Assembly (NCBI RefSeq): GCF_017308975.1
Contig: NZ_JADWPD010000017.1
Location: 124,001-188,000 of the forward strand
Length of the DNA: 64,000 nt
From: Amycolatopsis sp. MtRt-6
Lineage (GTDB): Bacteria > Actinomycetota > Actinomycetes > Mycobacteriales > Pseudonocardiaceae
Direction: 5' to 3'
Each line of letters opens with the position of its first letter. Positions within the stretch are counted from its first letter, which is position 1. The translations under genes and the position numbers were made by a program. The notes below the pieces were generated by a model, which worked only from the letters and a program-made list of their open reading frames with translations, had not been told where the DNA came from and did not search any database. Below are positions 25,151 through 36,791 of the stretch, piece by piece.

Positions 25151-27411
25151 CGGTCCCGGAGTCGACCTACCGGGTGCAGCTGCGCCCGGAGTTCACCTTC
25201 GCCGACGCCGCCGGCATCGCCGGCTACCTGCGCGACCTCGGCATCGGCGCGCTGTACGCGTCGCCGGTGCTGGACGCGACTCCCGGTTCGACGCACGGCT
25301 ACGACGTCGTCGACCCGACGCGCGCCCGGCCCGCGCTGGGCGGTGAAGGGGCGCGCCAGGAGCTCTCCGCGCTGCTGAAGGAGCTCGGGCTCGGCCTGGT
25401 GGTCGACATCGTGCCGAACCACATGTCGGTCGAGGTACCGAAGGCGAACCCCTGGTGGTGGGACGTGCTCAAGCACGGCCGCGGCTCGGAGTACGCGGAG
25501 TTCTTCGACATCGACTGGGACCGCGGCCCGCTCCTGCTGCCCGTCCTCGGCGGCGACGACGCGGTCGCCGAACTCGCGGTCGACGGCGACGAGCTGGTCT
25601 ACCACGACCACCGCTTCCCGCTCGCACCCGGCACGGAAACCGGGACGCCGCAAGAGATCCACGAGCGCCAGCACTACCGCCTGATCGGCTGGCGCCGCGG
25701 CAATGCCGAGCTGGGCTACCGCCGCTTCTTCGACATCACGAACCTGGCCGCGGTCCGCGTCGAAGACCCCAAAGTGTTCGCCGAGACGCACGGCGAGGTG
25801 CTGCGCTGGGTCGCCGACGGCGACGTCACCGGCCTGCGCGTCGACCACCCCGACGGCCTCGCCGACCCGGGCGGCTACTTCCGGCGGCTGCGGGCGAACG
25901 CGCCGAACGCGTGGATCGTGGCCGAGAAGATCCTGCACCCGGGCGAGCCGCTGCCGCAGAGCTGGCCGGTCGACGGCACCACCGGCTACGACGCCCTGCG
26001 CGAGATCGCCGGCGTCTTCGTCGACCCGGCGGGCGAGCCCGGCTTCACCGCGCTGGCGAACGAGCTGGGCGTGAAGACCGGCTACCACCGCGTCGAGGCC
26101 GAAGCCCGGCGGCTGGTCACCGATCGCATCCTGGTCGCGGAGGTCCGGCGGATCGCCGCGCTGCTGCGGGACGTCGACACCGAGGCGGCGCGCGCGGCCG
26201 TCGCCGAGACCATGATCGCCTTCCCCGTCTACCGCTCGTACCTGCCCGAAGGCACGGCGCACTGGGCCGTCGCGATCGACGGCGCCCGCCAGGCCCGGCC
26301 CGACCTCGGCGACGCGCTCGACGCCCTCGACGCGCAGGTCCGCGCCGAGCCGGCCGGCGAGCTGGCCACCCGGATCCAGCAGACGTCCGGCATGGTCGTG
26401 GCCAAGGGCACCGAGGACACGACGTTCTACCGCTACACGCGCTTCGCGGCGCTCAACGAGGTCGGCGGCAACCCGGACCGCTTCGGGCTCGACGTCGAGG
26501 AGTTCCACCGGCTGGCCGCCGAGCGCGAGGCCGGCCACCCGGCCGCGATGACGACGCTGACCACGCACGACACCAAACGGTCCGAGGACACCCGCGCCCG
26601 GATGGCCGTGCTGGCGGAACTGCCCCGTGAGTTCGCCGACGCGGTCCGGCGGTGGAGCGCGCGCCACGGCATCGACGAGCCGTCGCTGAACCTGCTGGCC
26701 TGGCAGACGCTGGTGTCGACCTGGCCGATCGAGCCGGCCCGGCTGCGGGACTACCTCGACAAGGCGGCCAAGGAAGCCAAGCTCCGGACCAGCTGGACCG
26801 ACCACGACGAGGCCTTCGAGGCCGCCGTCGCCGCCTGGCCCGACGCCGTCGTGAACGACCCCGACGTGGCCGCGTTCGTCGCGCGGATCGAGCGGCCGGG
26901 CTGGAGCAACTCACTCGGCCAGAAGCTCGTCCAGCTGACCGCGCCCGGCGTCCCGGACGTCTACCAGGGCACCGAGCTGTGGGACTTCTCCCTGGTCGAC
27001 CCGGACAACCGCCGCCCGGTCGACTACGCCGCGCGGCGCGAGATCCTGGCCCGGATCGTCGACGGCGAGCTGCCGGAGATCGACGCGTCGGGAGCGGCGA
27101 AGCTGCTGGTGGTGCACAAGGCGCTGAAGCTGCGCCAGGAGCACCCCGCGTTGTTCCGCGGCTACCGGCCGCTGCGGGCCGAGGGGGTCGCGGCGGCCCA
27201 CTGCCTGGCCTACACGCGCAGCCCCGGCCTCGCCGTGGCGGTGACCCGGCTGCCCGTCGGTCTCGAAGCCGGCGGCGGCTGGCGCGACACGGTCCTCCCG
27301 CTGCCCGACGGCGTCTGGACCGACGTCCTGACCGGCCGGGAGGTCACCGGCGACGTGGCCACCCTGTTCGAGCGATACCCCGTCGCGTTGCTGCTGCGAG
27401 GAGACGCATGA
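25147..27411 (+). CDS. treY: Maltooligosyltrehalose synthase
   Basis: This 754-residue intramolecular transglucosidase turns the reducing-end alpha-1,4 bond of a maltooligosaccharide into the alpha,alpha-1,1 bond of trehalose. The N-terminal VPESTYRVQLRPEFTFADAA is the TreY signature. Catalytic residues are Asp233 (GLRVDHPDGLADP), Glu260 (IVAEKIL) and Asp475 (TTHDTKRSEDTRARM). The long insertions in the barrel are characteristic of this family. Translation is coupled at both ends, with 4-bp overlaps to glgX upstream and treZ downstream. The product, maltooligosyltrehalose, is cleaved by TreZ. Confidence 0.95.
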   Translation: MTVPESTYRVQLRPEFTFADAAGIAGYLRDLGIGALYASPVLDATPGSTHGYDVVDPTRARPALGGEGARQELSALLKELGLGLVVDIVPNHMSVEVPKANPWWWDVLKHGRGSEYAEFFDIDWDRGPLLLPVLGGDDAVAELAVDGDELVYHDHRFPLAPGTETGTPQEIHERQHYRLIGWRRGNAELGYRRFFDITNLAAVRVEDPKVFAETHGEVLRWVADGDVTGLRVDHPDGLADPGGYFRRLRANAPNAWIVAEKILHPGEPLPQSWPVDGTTGYDALREIAGVFVDPAGEPGFTALANELGVKTGYHRVEAEARRLVTDRILVAEVRRIAALLRDVDTEAARAAVAETMIAFPVYRSYLPEGTAHWAVAIDGARQARPDLGDALDALDAQVRAEPAGELATRIQQTSGMVVAKGTEDTTFYRYTRFAALNEVGGNPDRFGLDVEEFHRLAAEREAGHPAAMTTLTTHDTKRSEDTRARMAVLAELPREFADAVRRWSARHGIDEPSLNLLAWQTLVSTWPIEPARLRDYLDKAAKEAKLRTSWTDHDEAFEAAVAAWPDAVVNDPDVAAFVARIERPGWSNSLGQKLVQLTAPGVPDVYQGTELWDFSLVDPDNRRPVDYAARREILARIVDGELPEIDASGAAKLLVVHKALKLRQEHPALFRGYRPLRAEGVAAAHCLAYTRSPGLAVAVTRLPVGLEAGGGWRDTVLPLPDGVWTDVLTGREVTGDVATLFERYPVALLLRGDA

Positions 27412-29120
27412 AGTTCAGCGTGTGGGCCCCGGCGGCCCGCCGGGTCCGGGTCAGCGTCGACGCGGGCGTGCACGAGATGACCGCGGGCGACGGCGGCTGG
27501 TGGCACGCCGACGCCGACGGCGTCAACTACGCCTTCCTCCTCGACGACGACGAGAAGCCGCTGCCGGACCCGCGCTCACGGCACCAGCCGCACGGCGTCC
27601 ACGCCGAGTCGCGCGTCTACGACCACGGCGAGTTCGCCTGGACCGACGACGCGTGGCACGGCCGTCAGCTGCCCGGTGCCGTCCTCTACGAGCTCCACAT
27701 CGGCACGTTCACCGAGGGCGGCACCTTCGACGCGGCGATCGAGCGGCTCGGCCACCTCGTCGACCTCGGTATCACGCACGTCGAGCTGCTGCCGGTCAAC
27801 TCCTTCGACGGCACCGCGGGCTGGGGCTACGACGGCGTCCTGTGGGGCGCGGTCCACGAGCCCTACGGCGGCCCGGACGGGCTCAAGCGGTTCGTCGACG
27901 CGGCCCACGCGCGTGGCCTGGCCGTCGTGCTCGACGTCGTCTACAACCACCTCGGGCCGTCCGGCGCCTACCTCGACAGGTTCGGGCCGTACTTCGCCGG
28001 GCGGAACGACTGGGGGCCCGGCCTCAACCTCGACGGCCCCGGCTCCGACGAGGTCCGCCGGTACGTGATCGACAACGCGCTGAGCTGGCTGCGCGACTTC
28101 CACATCGACGCCCTGCGCCTCGACGCCGTGCACGCGCTGCTCGACCGGCGGGCCGTCCACCTGCTCGAACAGCTCGCCGGCGAGGTCGACGCGCTGTCGG
28201 CGGCGCTGAACCGGCCGCTGACCCTGATCGCCGAGTCCGACCTCAACGACCCGCGGCTCGTCACGCCCCGCGAGCGCGGCGGCTACGGCCTGCACGCCCA
28301 GTGGTCGGACGACCTGCACCACGCCCTGCACGTCAAGGTCACCGGCGAGACGACCGGGTACTACACGGACTTCGCCGCGCCGGACGCCCTGGAGCGGGTG
28401 CTGCGCGAGGTGTTCTTCCACGCCGGCACCTGGTCGTCGTTCCGGGAGCGGACCCACGGCCGGCCGGTCGACACGCGGACCGTGCCCGGCCACCGCTTCC
28501 TCGGCTACCTGCAGAACCACGACCAGATCGGCAACCGCGCCACCGGCGACCGGCTGTCCGCGACGGTCTCGCGCGACCGGCTGGCCTGCGGCGCGGCGAT
28601 CCTGTTCTGCTCGCCGTACACGCCGATGGTGTTCATGGGGGAGGAGTGGGCGGCGAGCACGCCGTGGCAGTTCTTCGCGTCCTTCCCCGACCCGGAGCTG
28701 GCCGAGGCCGTCCGCACGGGCCGCCGTCGCGAGTTCTCCCGGCACGGCTGGGGCGAGTCGGACGTGCCCGACCCGATGGACCCGGCGACCGTCGAACGCT
28801 CGCGGCTGGACTGGACCGAGGTCGGGCGTCCCGGTCACCGTGAGGTGCTGGATCTCTACCGCGCGTTGATCCGGCTGCGCCGCGAACGGCCGGAGCTGGC
28901 CGACCCGTGGGTCGCCGACCTGCGGATCGACTCCGCGCCGGACGGTTCCTGGCTCGTGCTGCACCGCGGCACGCTGCGGCTGGCGGTCAACTTCGGCGTC
29001 GGCCCGGTCACGCTCCCGCTCGGCGCCACCGCAACCCTGCTGACCTGGGCGGACGCCACTGTGGACGGGGGTGCCGCGCACCTGCCGCCGGACGGTTTCG
29101 TGCTGGTCGAGACGAAGTAA
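27408..29120 (+). CDS. treZ: Maltooligosyltrehalose trehalohydrolase
   Basis: This gene encodes 570 residues from the ATG at 27408, which overlaps the treY stop and has GAGGAGA eight bases upstream. An N-terminal CBM48-like domain begins MKFSVWAPAARRVRVSV. The GH13_10 barrel follows with Asp239 (ALRLDAVHALLD), Glu276 (LIAESDLND) and Asp372 (LQNHDQIGNRATG). It hydrolyses the bond next to the trehalose unit made by TreY, giving free trehalose and a glucan shortened by two glucoses. It closes the treX-treY-treZ transcript; the second glgX follows after 50 bp and may continue the operon. Confidence 0.95.
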   Translation: MKFSVWAPAARRVRVSVDAGVHEMTAGDGGWWHADADGVNYAFLLDDDEKPLPDPRSRHQPHGVHAESRVYDHGEFAWTDDAWHGRQLPGAVLYELHIGTFTEGGTFDAAIERLGHLVDLGITHVELLPVNSFDGTAGWGYDGVLWGAVHEPYGGPDGLKRFVDAAHARGLAVVLDVVYNHLGPSGAYLDRFGPYFAGRNDWGPGLNLDGPGSDEVRRYVIDNALSWLRDFHIDALRLDAVHALLDRRAVHLLEQLAGEVDALSAALNRPLTLIAESDLNDPRLVTPRERGGYGLHAQWSDDLHHALHVKVTGETTGYYTDFAAPDALERVLREVFFHAGTWSSFRERTHGRPVDTRTVPGHRFLGYLQNHDQIGNRATGDRLSATVSRDRLACGAAILFCSPYTPMVFMGEEWAASTPWQFFASFPDPELAEAVRTGRRREFSRHGWGESDVPDPMDPATVERSRLDWTEVGRPGHREVLDLYRALIRLRRERPELADPWVADLRIDSAPDGSWLVLHRGTLRLAVNFGVGPVTLPLGATATLLTWADATVDGGAAHLPPDGFVLVETK

Positions 29121-29170
29121 CCGTCCGGCACACCGCGCACGAAGCACCCCCGATCTGGGACGATTCAGGA

Positions 29171-31318
29171 ATGGCCACACGACCCTCCGCCGACCACGTC
29201 CTCGCCGGCCGTCCCTTCCCGCTCGGGGCCCACCCCGAGGCCGGCGGGGTGCGGTTCGCGATCACGTCCGCCGTCGCGGACGCCGTCGACCTGTGCCTGA
29301 TCGACGCCGACGGGTCGGAACGCCGGATCGCGCTCACCGAGCGCACCTTCGGCGTCTGGCACGGCCTGGTGCCCGGGGTGACGCCGGGGCAGCGGTACGG
29401 CTACCGGATCCACGGCCCGTACGACCCGGCCCGCGGCCTGCGGTGCAACCCGCACAAGCTGCTCGTCGACCCGTACGCCCGGCAGATCACCGGCGGGCTG
29501 ACCGACCTGGCCGCGGCGCAGGGCTTCAGCGGCGACCCGGAGCGCGGACCCATGTCCACTGTGGACTCCCTGGGCAGCGTGCCGCTGTCGGTGGTCACCT
29601 CGCCCGGCGGCCCGGACACCGGGACCAAGCCGGAGGTGCCGTTCGAGGAGTCGGTGGTCTACGAGCTGCACGTCAAGGGCTTCACCCAGCAGCACCCGTT
29701 CATCCCGGAGGCGCTGCGCGGCACCTACCTCGGCCTGGCCCACCCAGTGGCGATCGAATACCTGACCCGCCTCGGCGTCACCTCCGTCGAGCTGCTGCCG
29801 GTGCACGCGTTCCTCGACGAGCCCTCGCTGATCCGGGCCGGGCGGCACAACTACTGGGGCTACTCGCCGCTCGGCTTCTTCGCCCCGCACGCCGCGTACG
29901 CCAGCGAGCCCGGCCACGAGGTCGAGGAGTTCCGGCTGATGGTGGCCGCGCTGCACGCGGCGGGCATCGAGGTGATCCTCGACGTCGTGTTCAACCACAC
30001 CTGCGAGGGTGGGCCGGACGGGCCGACGCTGAGCTTCCGCGGGCTGAACGCGCCGGTGTACTACCTGCACACCGACCGCGGGCACATGGCCGACATCACC
30101 GGCTGCGGCAACACCCTCGAAGCCGGCTCGCCGACCGTGGTCCGGCTGGTCACCGATTCGCTGCGGTACTGGACGCAGGAGATGGGTGTCGACGGCTTCC
30201 GGTTCGACCTCGCCAGTACGCTCGGGCGGCCGCGCGGCGGCGCGTTCAACGACGCGTCGACCCTGCTGACGGCGATCACCACGGACCCGGTGCTCTCGCG
30301 CTGCAAGCTGATCGCCGAGCCGTGGGACGCGACCGGCGAGGGCTACCGCGTCGGCGGCTTCGGCGCCCAGTGGGCGGAGTGGAACGGCCGCTACCGCGAC
30401 ACCGTGCGTGACTTCTGGCGCGGCGCGACCGGCGTCCGCGACCTCGCCTACCGGCTGTCCGGTTCGTCCGATCTGTACGACCACAACCTGCGGCGGCCGT
30501 GGCAGTCGATCAACTTCGTCACCGCGCACGACGGCTTCACGCTGCGGGACCTGGTGTCGTACAACGAAAAGCACAACGAAGCCAACGGCGAGGACAACCG
30601 CGACGGCACCAACGACAACCGCTCGTGGAACCACGGCGCCGAAGGCGACACCGCCGACCCGGGGATCCGGGAGCTGCGCGCCCGGCAGGCCCGGAACATG
30701 TTCGCCACGCTGCTGCTGTCCACCGGCACCCCGATGCTGACCATGGGCGACGAGTTCTGGCGCACCCAGCGCGGCAACAACAACGCGTACTGCCTCGACG
30801 ACGAGACGTCGTGGTTCGACTGGACCCCGGACGACCCCGAGGCCGAGGCCATGCTGGCGTTCGCCCGCCGGGTGGTGCGGCTGCGCGCGAACAGCCCGGC
30901 CCTGCGGCAGCCGGAGTTCTTCGAAGGCCGGACCACGCCGACCGGCAAGCCCGACCTGGTCTGGTTCCGCCCGGACGGCGAGGAGTTCGGCGAGACCGAC
31001 TGGTTCGAGGACCGCCACACGCTCGGCATGTGGATCGACGGCTCGAACAGCCAGGCCCGCAACCGGGACGGCGAGCTGGTGCCGGACCACTCGTGGCTGC
31101 TGTGGCTGCACGCGGGCGACGCCCCGGCCGAGGTGATCCTCCCGGGCCGCGAGTACGGCGAGACCTTCAAGCCGACGCTGGACACGAGCACCGCGGACGG
31201 CAGCCCGGCCAACCCGGGCCCCCTCGAAGCCAAGAGCCGCGTGACCCTCCGGTCCCGCTCCCTGCTCCTGCTCCGGGCCCCGCGCCTGGCGGCGGAACCG
31301 CACCCCGAACCCTACTGA
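29171..31318 (+). CDS. glgX: Glycogen debranching enzyme GlgX (copy 2)
   Basis: This 715-residue enzyme has the same layout as the copy at 23024: an N-terminal CBM48 domain (PLGAHPEAGGVRFAITSA) and a GH13_11 barrel with Asp346 (GFRFDLAS), Glu383 (LIAEPWD) and Asp454 (TAHDGFTLRD). The two paralogues differ clearly in the N-terminal domain and in the loop after the nucleophile (here GRPRGGAF), so they are not a recent duplication. One may act on long storage glucan and the other on short maltooligosaccharides; this is inference. The ATG at 29171 follows CAGGA. It is separated from glgE by 256 bp holding a new promoter. Confidence 0.93.
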   Translation: MATRPSADHVLAGRPFPLGAHPEAGGVRFAITSAVADAVDLCLIDADGSERRIALTERTFGVWHGLVPGVTPGQRYGYRIHGPYDPARGLRCNPHKLLVDPYARQITGGLTDLAAAQGFSGDPERGPMSTVDSLGSVPLSVVTSPGGPDTGTKPEVPFEESVVYELHVKGFTQQHPFIPEALRGTYLGLAHPVAIEYLTRLGVTSVELLPVHAFLDEPSLIRAGRHNYWGYSPLGFFAPHAAYASEPGHEVEEFRLMVAALHAAGIEVILDVVFNHTCEGGPDGPTLSFRGLNAPVYYLHTDRGHMADITGCGNTLEAGSPTVVRLVTDSLRYWTQEMGVDGFRFDLASTLGRPRGGAFNDASTLLTAITTDPVLSRCKLIAEPWDATGEGYRVGGFGAQWAEWNGRYRDTVRDFWRGATGVRDLAYRLSGSSDLYDHNLRRPWQSINFVTAHDGFTLRDLVSYNEKHNEANGEDNRDGTNDNRSWNHGAEGDTADPGIRELRARQARNMFATLLLSTGTPMLTMGDEFWRTQRGNNNAYCLDDETSWFDWTPDDPEAEAMLAFARRVVRLRANSPALRQPEFFEGRTTPTGKPDLVWFRPDGEEFGETDWFEDRHTLGMWIDGSNSQARNRDGELVPDHSWLLWLHAGDAPAEVILPGREYGETFKPTLDTSTADGSPANPGPLEAKSRVTLRSRSLLLLRAPRLAAEPHPEPY

Positions 31319-31437
31319 CGCGTACGCGGGCGAATCGTCCGTTGGGGTACGGGTTTCGGCCGTTCGGGCTCGCGTGTCGCGCGGACGCGGTCTGGCGCCC
31401 GGTGTGCGCTTGGCCGTAACCTGCTCGACACGCGCCC

Positions 31438-31462
31438 GGAACTCGTTGCGCCGAAAGCGTTT
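31438..31462 (+). promoter_or_regulatory. Candidate ECF-sigma promoter upstream of glgE
   Basis: GGAAC (31438-31442), 15 bp, then CGTTT (31458-31462) fits the SigE/SigH-type ECF consensus GGAAC-N15-17-CGTT. It is 112 bp before the glgE start, the only sizeable gap in the second half of the glucan district. It would link glucan and trehalose flux to envelope or heat stress. The match is by eye only. Confidence 0.35.
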
Positions 31463-31574
31463 CGGATGATCCGTTTTGGGTACAGGGATAGAGAACCCTG
31501 CCTCGTGGGCGCTTGATCGAGTCAGGCAGACTGTCGCCGTCTGCGTCCAACCGACACACCGAGGGGCGTTGCCC

Positions 31575-33557
<1,983 letters not shown>

Positions 33558-33597
33558 GAGCGGAAGGACAGGAATCTTCAGGGACGAGGTGGAGCAC

Positions 33598-35406
33598 ATG
33601 GCGGATGAGGCCCGGCCCGACGCGGCGTTGGGGCTGGAAGGCGTGCCGCACACCGGTGAGGCGATCACCGCGGACGGCATGCTGGTGGAACCGCAGGCCG
33701 GCGACTTCCGGTCGGCGCAGCAGGCGCCGAGCAACCCGGCGTGGTTCAAGGGCGCGGTCTTCTACGAAGTGCTGGTGCGCGCGTTCGCCGACTCCAACGG
33801 CGACGGCACCGGCGACCTGCGCGGGCTGGCCGGGAGACTCGACTACCTGGCCTGGCTGGGCATCGACTGCCTGTGGCTGCCGCCGTTCTACGCCTCGCCG
33901 CTGCGCGACGGCGGGTACGACATCAGCGACTTCCGCGCGGTGCTGCCGGAGTTCGGCAGCGTCGAGGACTTCGTCTTCCTGCTCAACGAGGCGCACCGGC
34001 GCGGTATCCGGGTCATCACCGACCTCGTGCTCAACCACACCTCGGACGCGCACCCGTGGTTCCAGCAGTCCCGCAGTGAGCCCGACGGCCCGTACGGCGA
34101 CTACTACGTGTGGAGCGACGACGACTCCCGCTACGCCGACGCGCGGATCATCTTCGTCGACACCGAGACGTCGAACTGGACCTACGACCCGGTCCGCGGC
34201 CAGTTCTACTGGCACCGGTTCTTCTCCCACCAGCCCGACCTGAACTACGAGAACGTCGACGTCCAGAACGCGATGATCGACGTCCTGCGCTTCTGGCTGG
34301 ACCTGGGCATCGACGGCTTCCGCCTCGACGCCGTGCCGTACCTGTTCGAGCAGGAGGGCACCAACTGCGAGAACCTGCCGCGCACGCACGAGTTCCTCAA
34401 GCGCTGCCGCAAGGTCGTCGACGACGAGTACCCCGGCCGGATCCTGCTCGCCGAGGCCAACCAGTGGCCCTCGGACGTCGTCGAGTACTTCGGCGACCCG
34501 GCCGTCGGCGGCGACGAGTGCCACATGGCGTTCCACTTCCCGCTGATGCCGCGGATCTTCATGGCGGTGCGGCGCGAGTCCCGGTTCCCGATTTCGGAGA
34601 TCCTCGACCAGACCCCGGAAATCCCCAGCGGCACGCAGTGGGGCATCTTCCTGCGCAACCACGACGAGCTGACCCTCGAGATGGTCACCGACGAAGAGCG
34701 CGACTACATGTACGCGGAGTACGCCAAGGACCCGCGCATGAAGGCCAACATCGGCATCCGCCGGAGGCTCGCGCCGCTGCTGGACAACGACCGCAACCAG
34801 CAGGAGCTGTTCACCGCGATGCTGCTGTCCCTCCCCGGTTCGCCCGTTCTGTACTACGGTGACGAGATCGGCATGGGAGACAACATCTGGCTCGGCGACC
34901 GCGACGCGGTCCGCACGCCCATGCAGTGGACCCCCGACCGCAACGCCGGGTTCTCCTCCTGCGACCCGGGCCGCATCTACCTGCCGGTGATCATGGACCC
35001 GGTGTACGGCTACCAGGGCCTGAACGTCGAGGCGCAGTCGAACAACGACGCCTCGCTGCTCAACTGGACCCGCCGGATGATCGAGGTGCGCAAGCAGCAC
35101 CACGCGTTCGCCGAGGGCGAGTTCGTCGACCTCGGCGGGTCCAACCCGAGCGTGCTGGCCTACAAGCGCCAGTGGCGGCGCCCGGACGGCGGCGAGGACG
35201 TCGTGCTCTGCGTGAACAACCTCTCCCGGTTCCCGCAGCCGGTGGAGCTGGACCTGTCCGCGCACCGCGGGTGCACGCCGGTGGAGCTCACCGGCGGCGT
35301 CCGGTTCCCGAGCATCGGCGAGCTGTCGTACCTGCTGACGCTGCCGGGCCACGGCTTCTACTGGTTCCAGCTGACGAGCACGGGAGACGAAGGCGAAGCG
35401 AGGTGA
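33598..35406 (+). CDS. treS: Trehalose synthase/isomerase (maltose-trehalose interconversion)
   Basis: This gene encodes 602 residues from the ATG at 33598, which has AGGTGGAG directly ahead; a GTG at 33589 is an alternative. TreS (GH13_16) interconverts trehalose and maltose. The catalytic set is Asp244 (GFRLDAVPYLFE), Glu286 (ILLAEANQWP) and Asp356 (RNHDELTLEM). FYEVLVRAFADSNGDGTGD near the start is the family signature. The stop overlaps the mak start by four bases, matching the known TreS-Mak complex of mycobacteria in which maltose passes from one to the other. In vivo flux is usually trehalose to maltose to maltose-1-phosphate. Confidence 0.96.
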   Translation: MADEARPDAALGLEGVPHTGEAITADGMLVEPQAGDFRSAQQAPSNPAWFKGAVFYEVLVRAFADSNGDGTGDLRGLAGRLDYLAWLGIDCLWLPPFYASPLRDGGYDISDFRAVLPEFGSVEDFVFLLNEAHRRGIRVITDLVLNHTSDAHPWFQQSRSEPDGPYGDYYVWSDDDSRYADARIIFVDTETSNWTYDPVRGQFYWHRFFSHQPDLNYENVDVQNAMIDVLRFWLDLGIDGFRLDAVPYLFEQEGTNCENLPRTHEFLKRCRKVVDDEYPGRILLAEANQWPSDVVEYFGDPAVGGDECHMAFHFPLMPRIFMAVRRESRFPISEILDQTPEIPSGTQWGIFLRNHDELTLEMVTDEERDYMYAEYAKDPRMKANIGIRRRLAPLLDNDRNQQELFTAMLLSLPGSPVLYYGDEIGMGDNIWLGDRDAVRTPMQWTPDRNAGFSSCDPGRIYLPVIMDPVYGYQGLNVEAQSNNDASLLNWTRRMIEVRKQHHAFAEGEFVDLGGSNPSVLAYKRQWRRPDGGEDVVLCVNNLSRFPQPVELDLSAHRGCTPVELTGGVRFPSIGELSYLLTLPGHGFYWFQLTSTGDEGEAR

Positions 35407-36791
35407 GTCCCTTGTCCGACCCGCGCGAGCTGGTCGACGACCTGACCGGCGACCTGAAGCGCTGGCTGCCCGAACAGCGCTGGTTCGCCGGCAAGGACAG
35501 GCCGGTGACCGGTGTCCGGGCGCTCGGCGTGACCGAGCTGGTGTCAGGCGACCCGCAGCTGCTGCACGTCGTCGTCGAGGTCGCCCAGGGCGACCGGCGC
35601 GAGCCCTACCAGCTGCTGGTCGGCAGGCGGACGCACCCGCCGGAGATCGCGTCGACCAGCTGGATCGGCGCCGTCGGTGACCTCAACGCCTACGAGGCGT
35701 CCGGTGACCTGGACGTCACCGGCGTGCTGCTGGACCTGATGGCCCGCGAGGAGACCGTCGGCTCGCTGGTCTTCGAGCACGAGCCCGGGGTGGAGCTGGA
35801 GACCGGCCTGCGGGCCCGGCCGATCACCTCGGAGCAGAGCAACACCTCGCTGGTCTACGCCGGGCAGTACATCCTCAAGCTGTTCCGGAAGCTGACGCCG
35901 GGCAAGAACAAGGACCTGCTGCTGCACCGGGCGCTGCAGGCGGTGGACAGCAAGCACATCGCGCCCGTCCTCGGCTCGATCACCGGCGACCTCGACGGCG
36001 AGCCGACCACGGTCGGCATGCTCCAGCAGTTCGTCTCGGACGCGGTCGACGGCTGGGCGATGGCCACCACCAGCGTCCGCGACCTGATGGCCGCGCCGGA
36101 CCTGCACGCCGCGGAGGTCGGCGGCGACTTCGCCGGCGAGGCGGAGCGGCTCGGGCGGGCCGTCGCCGAGGTGCATGCGGACCTGGCCGAAGCCCTCGGC
36201 ACGGAGGCCGTCGACGCCGACGAGCTCGAGCGCTCGGCGAAGGCGATGCTCGACCGGCTCGACACGATCGCCGGCCGGGTGCCGGAGCTGGCCCCGCACA
36301 CCCCGCGGCTGCGGGCGGCGTTCGAGAAGCTGCGCACGCTGCCCGCCGGCTCGGTGGCCATGCAGTACATCCACGGCGACCTGCACCTCGGCCAGGTGCT
36401 GCGGACCGTCGGCGGCTGGCTGCTGATCGACTTCGAGGGCGAGCCGGCGGCGCCGGTGGAAGAGCGGCACGCGCTGCGGTCGCCGTTGCGCGACGTCGCG
36501 GGCATGCTGAGGTCGTTCGACTACGCGGCCCAGCAGATGCTGGTCGGCCAGCCGGACGAGCCGGCGCTGGCCGAGCGCGCCCACGAGTGGTCGGAGCGCA
36601 ACCGGGCGGCGTTCTGCGAGGGCTACGCCGCGATCGCGGCGGACCCGCGGGAACAGGGCGAGCTGCTGCGCGCCTTCGAACTGGACAAGGCGGTCTACGA
36701 GGTGGGTTACGAGCACGCGAACCGGCCCGACTGGCTGGGCGTGCCGCTCGCCTCGATCGCCCGGATCACTAGCGGAGGGACGACACCGTGA
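35403..36791 (+). CDS. mak: Maltokinase (Pep2-type)
   Basis: This 462-residue ATP-dependent kinase makes maltose-1-phosphate from maltose. It has an aminoglycoside-phosphotransferase-like fold: an N-terminal cap domain with LPEQRWFAGKDR, SNTSLVYAGQYILKLFRKL carrying the ATP-site lysine near residue 160, and the catalytic loop YIHGDLHLGQVL with HGD-H (the base Asp and metal ligand), followed by LLIDFEGEPA as the DFE motif. The GTG start lies in the treS stop (GTGA); a TTG three codons later is possible. It also overlaps glgB by four bases. Here mak is a separate gene; in many actinobacteria it is fused to treS. Confidence 0.95.
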   Translation: MSPLSDPRELVDDLTGDLKRWLPEQRWFAGKDRPVTGVRALGVTELVSGDPQLLHVVVEVAQGDRREPYQLLVGRRTHPPEIASTSWIGAVGDLNAYEASGDLDVTGVLLDLMAREETVGSLVFEHEPGVELETGLRARPITSEQSNTSLVYAGQYILKLFRKLTPGKNKDLLLHRALQAVDSKHIAPVLGSITGDLDGEPTTVGMLQQFVSDAVDGWAMATTSVRDLMAAPDLHAAEVGGDFAGEAERLGRAVAEVHADLAEALGTEAVDADELERSAKAMLDRLDTIAGRVPELAPHTPRLRAAFEKLRTLPAGSVAMQYIHGDLHLGQVLRTVGGWLLIDFEGEPAAPVEERHALRSPLRDVAGMLRSFDYAAQQMLVGQPDEPALAERAHEWSERNRAAFCEGYAAIAADPREQGELLRAFELDKAVYEVGYEHANRPDWLGVPLASIARITSGGTTP

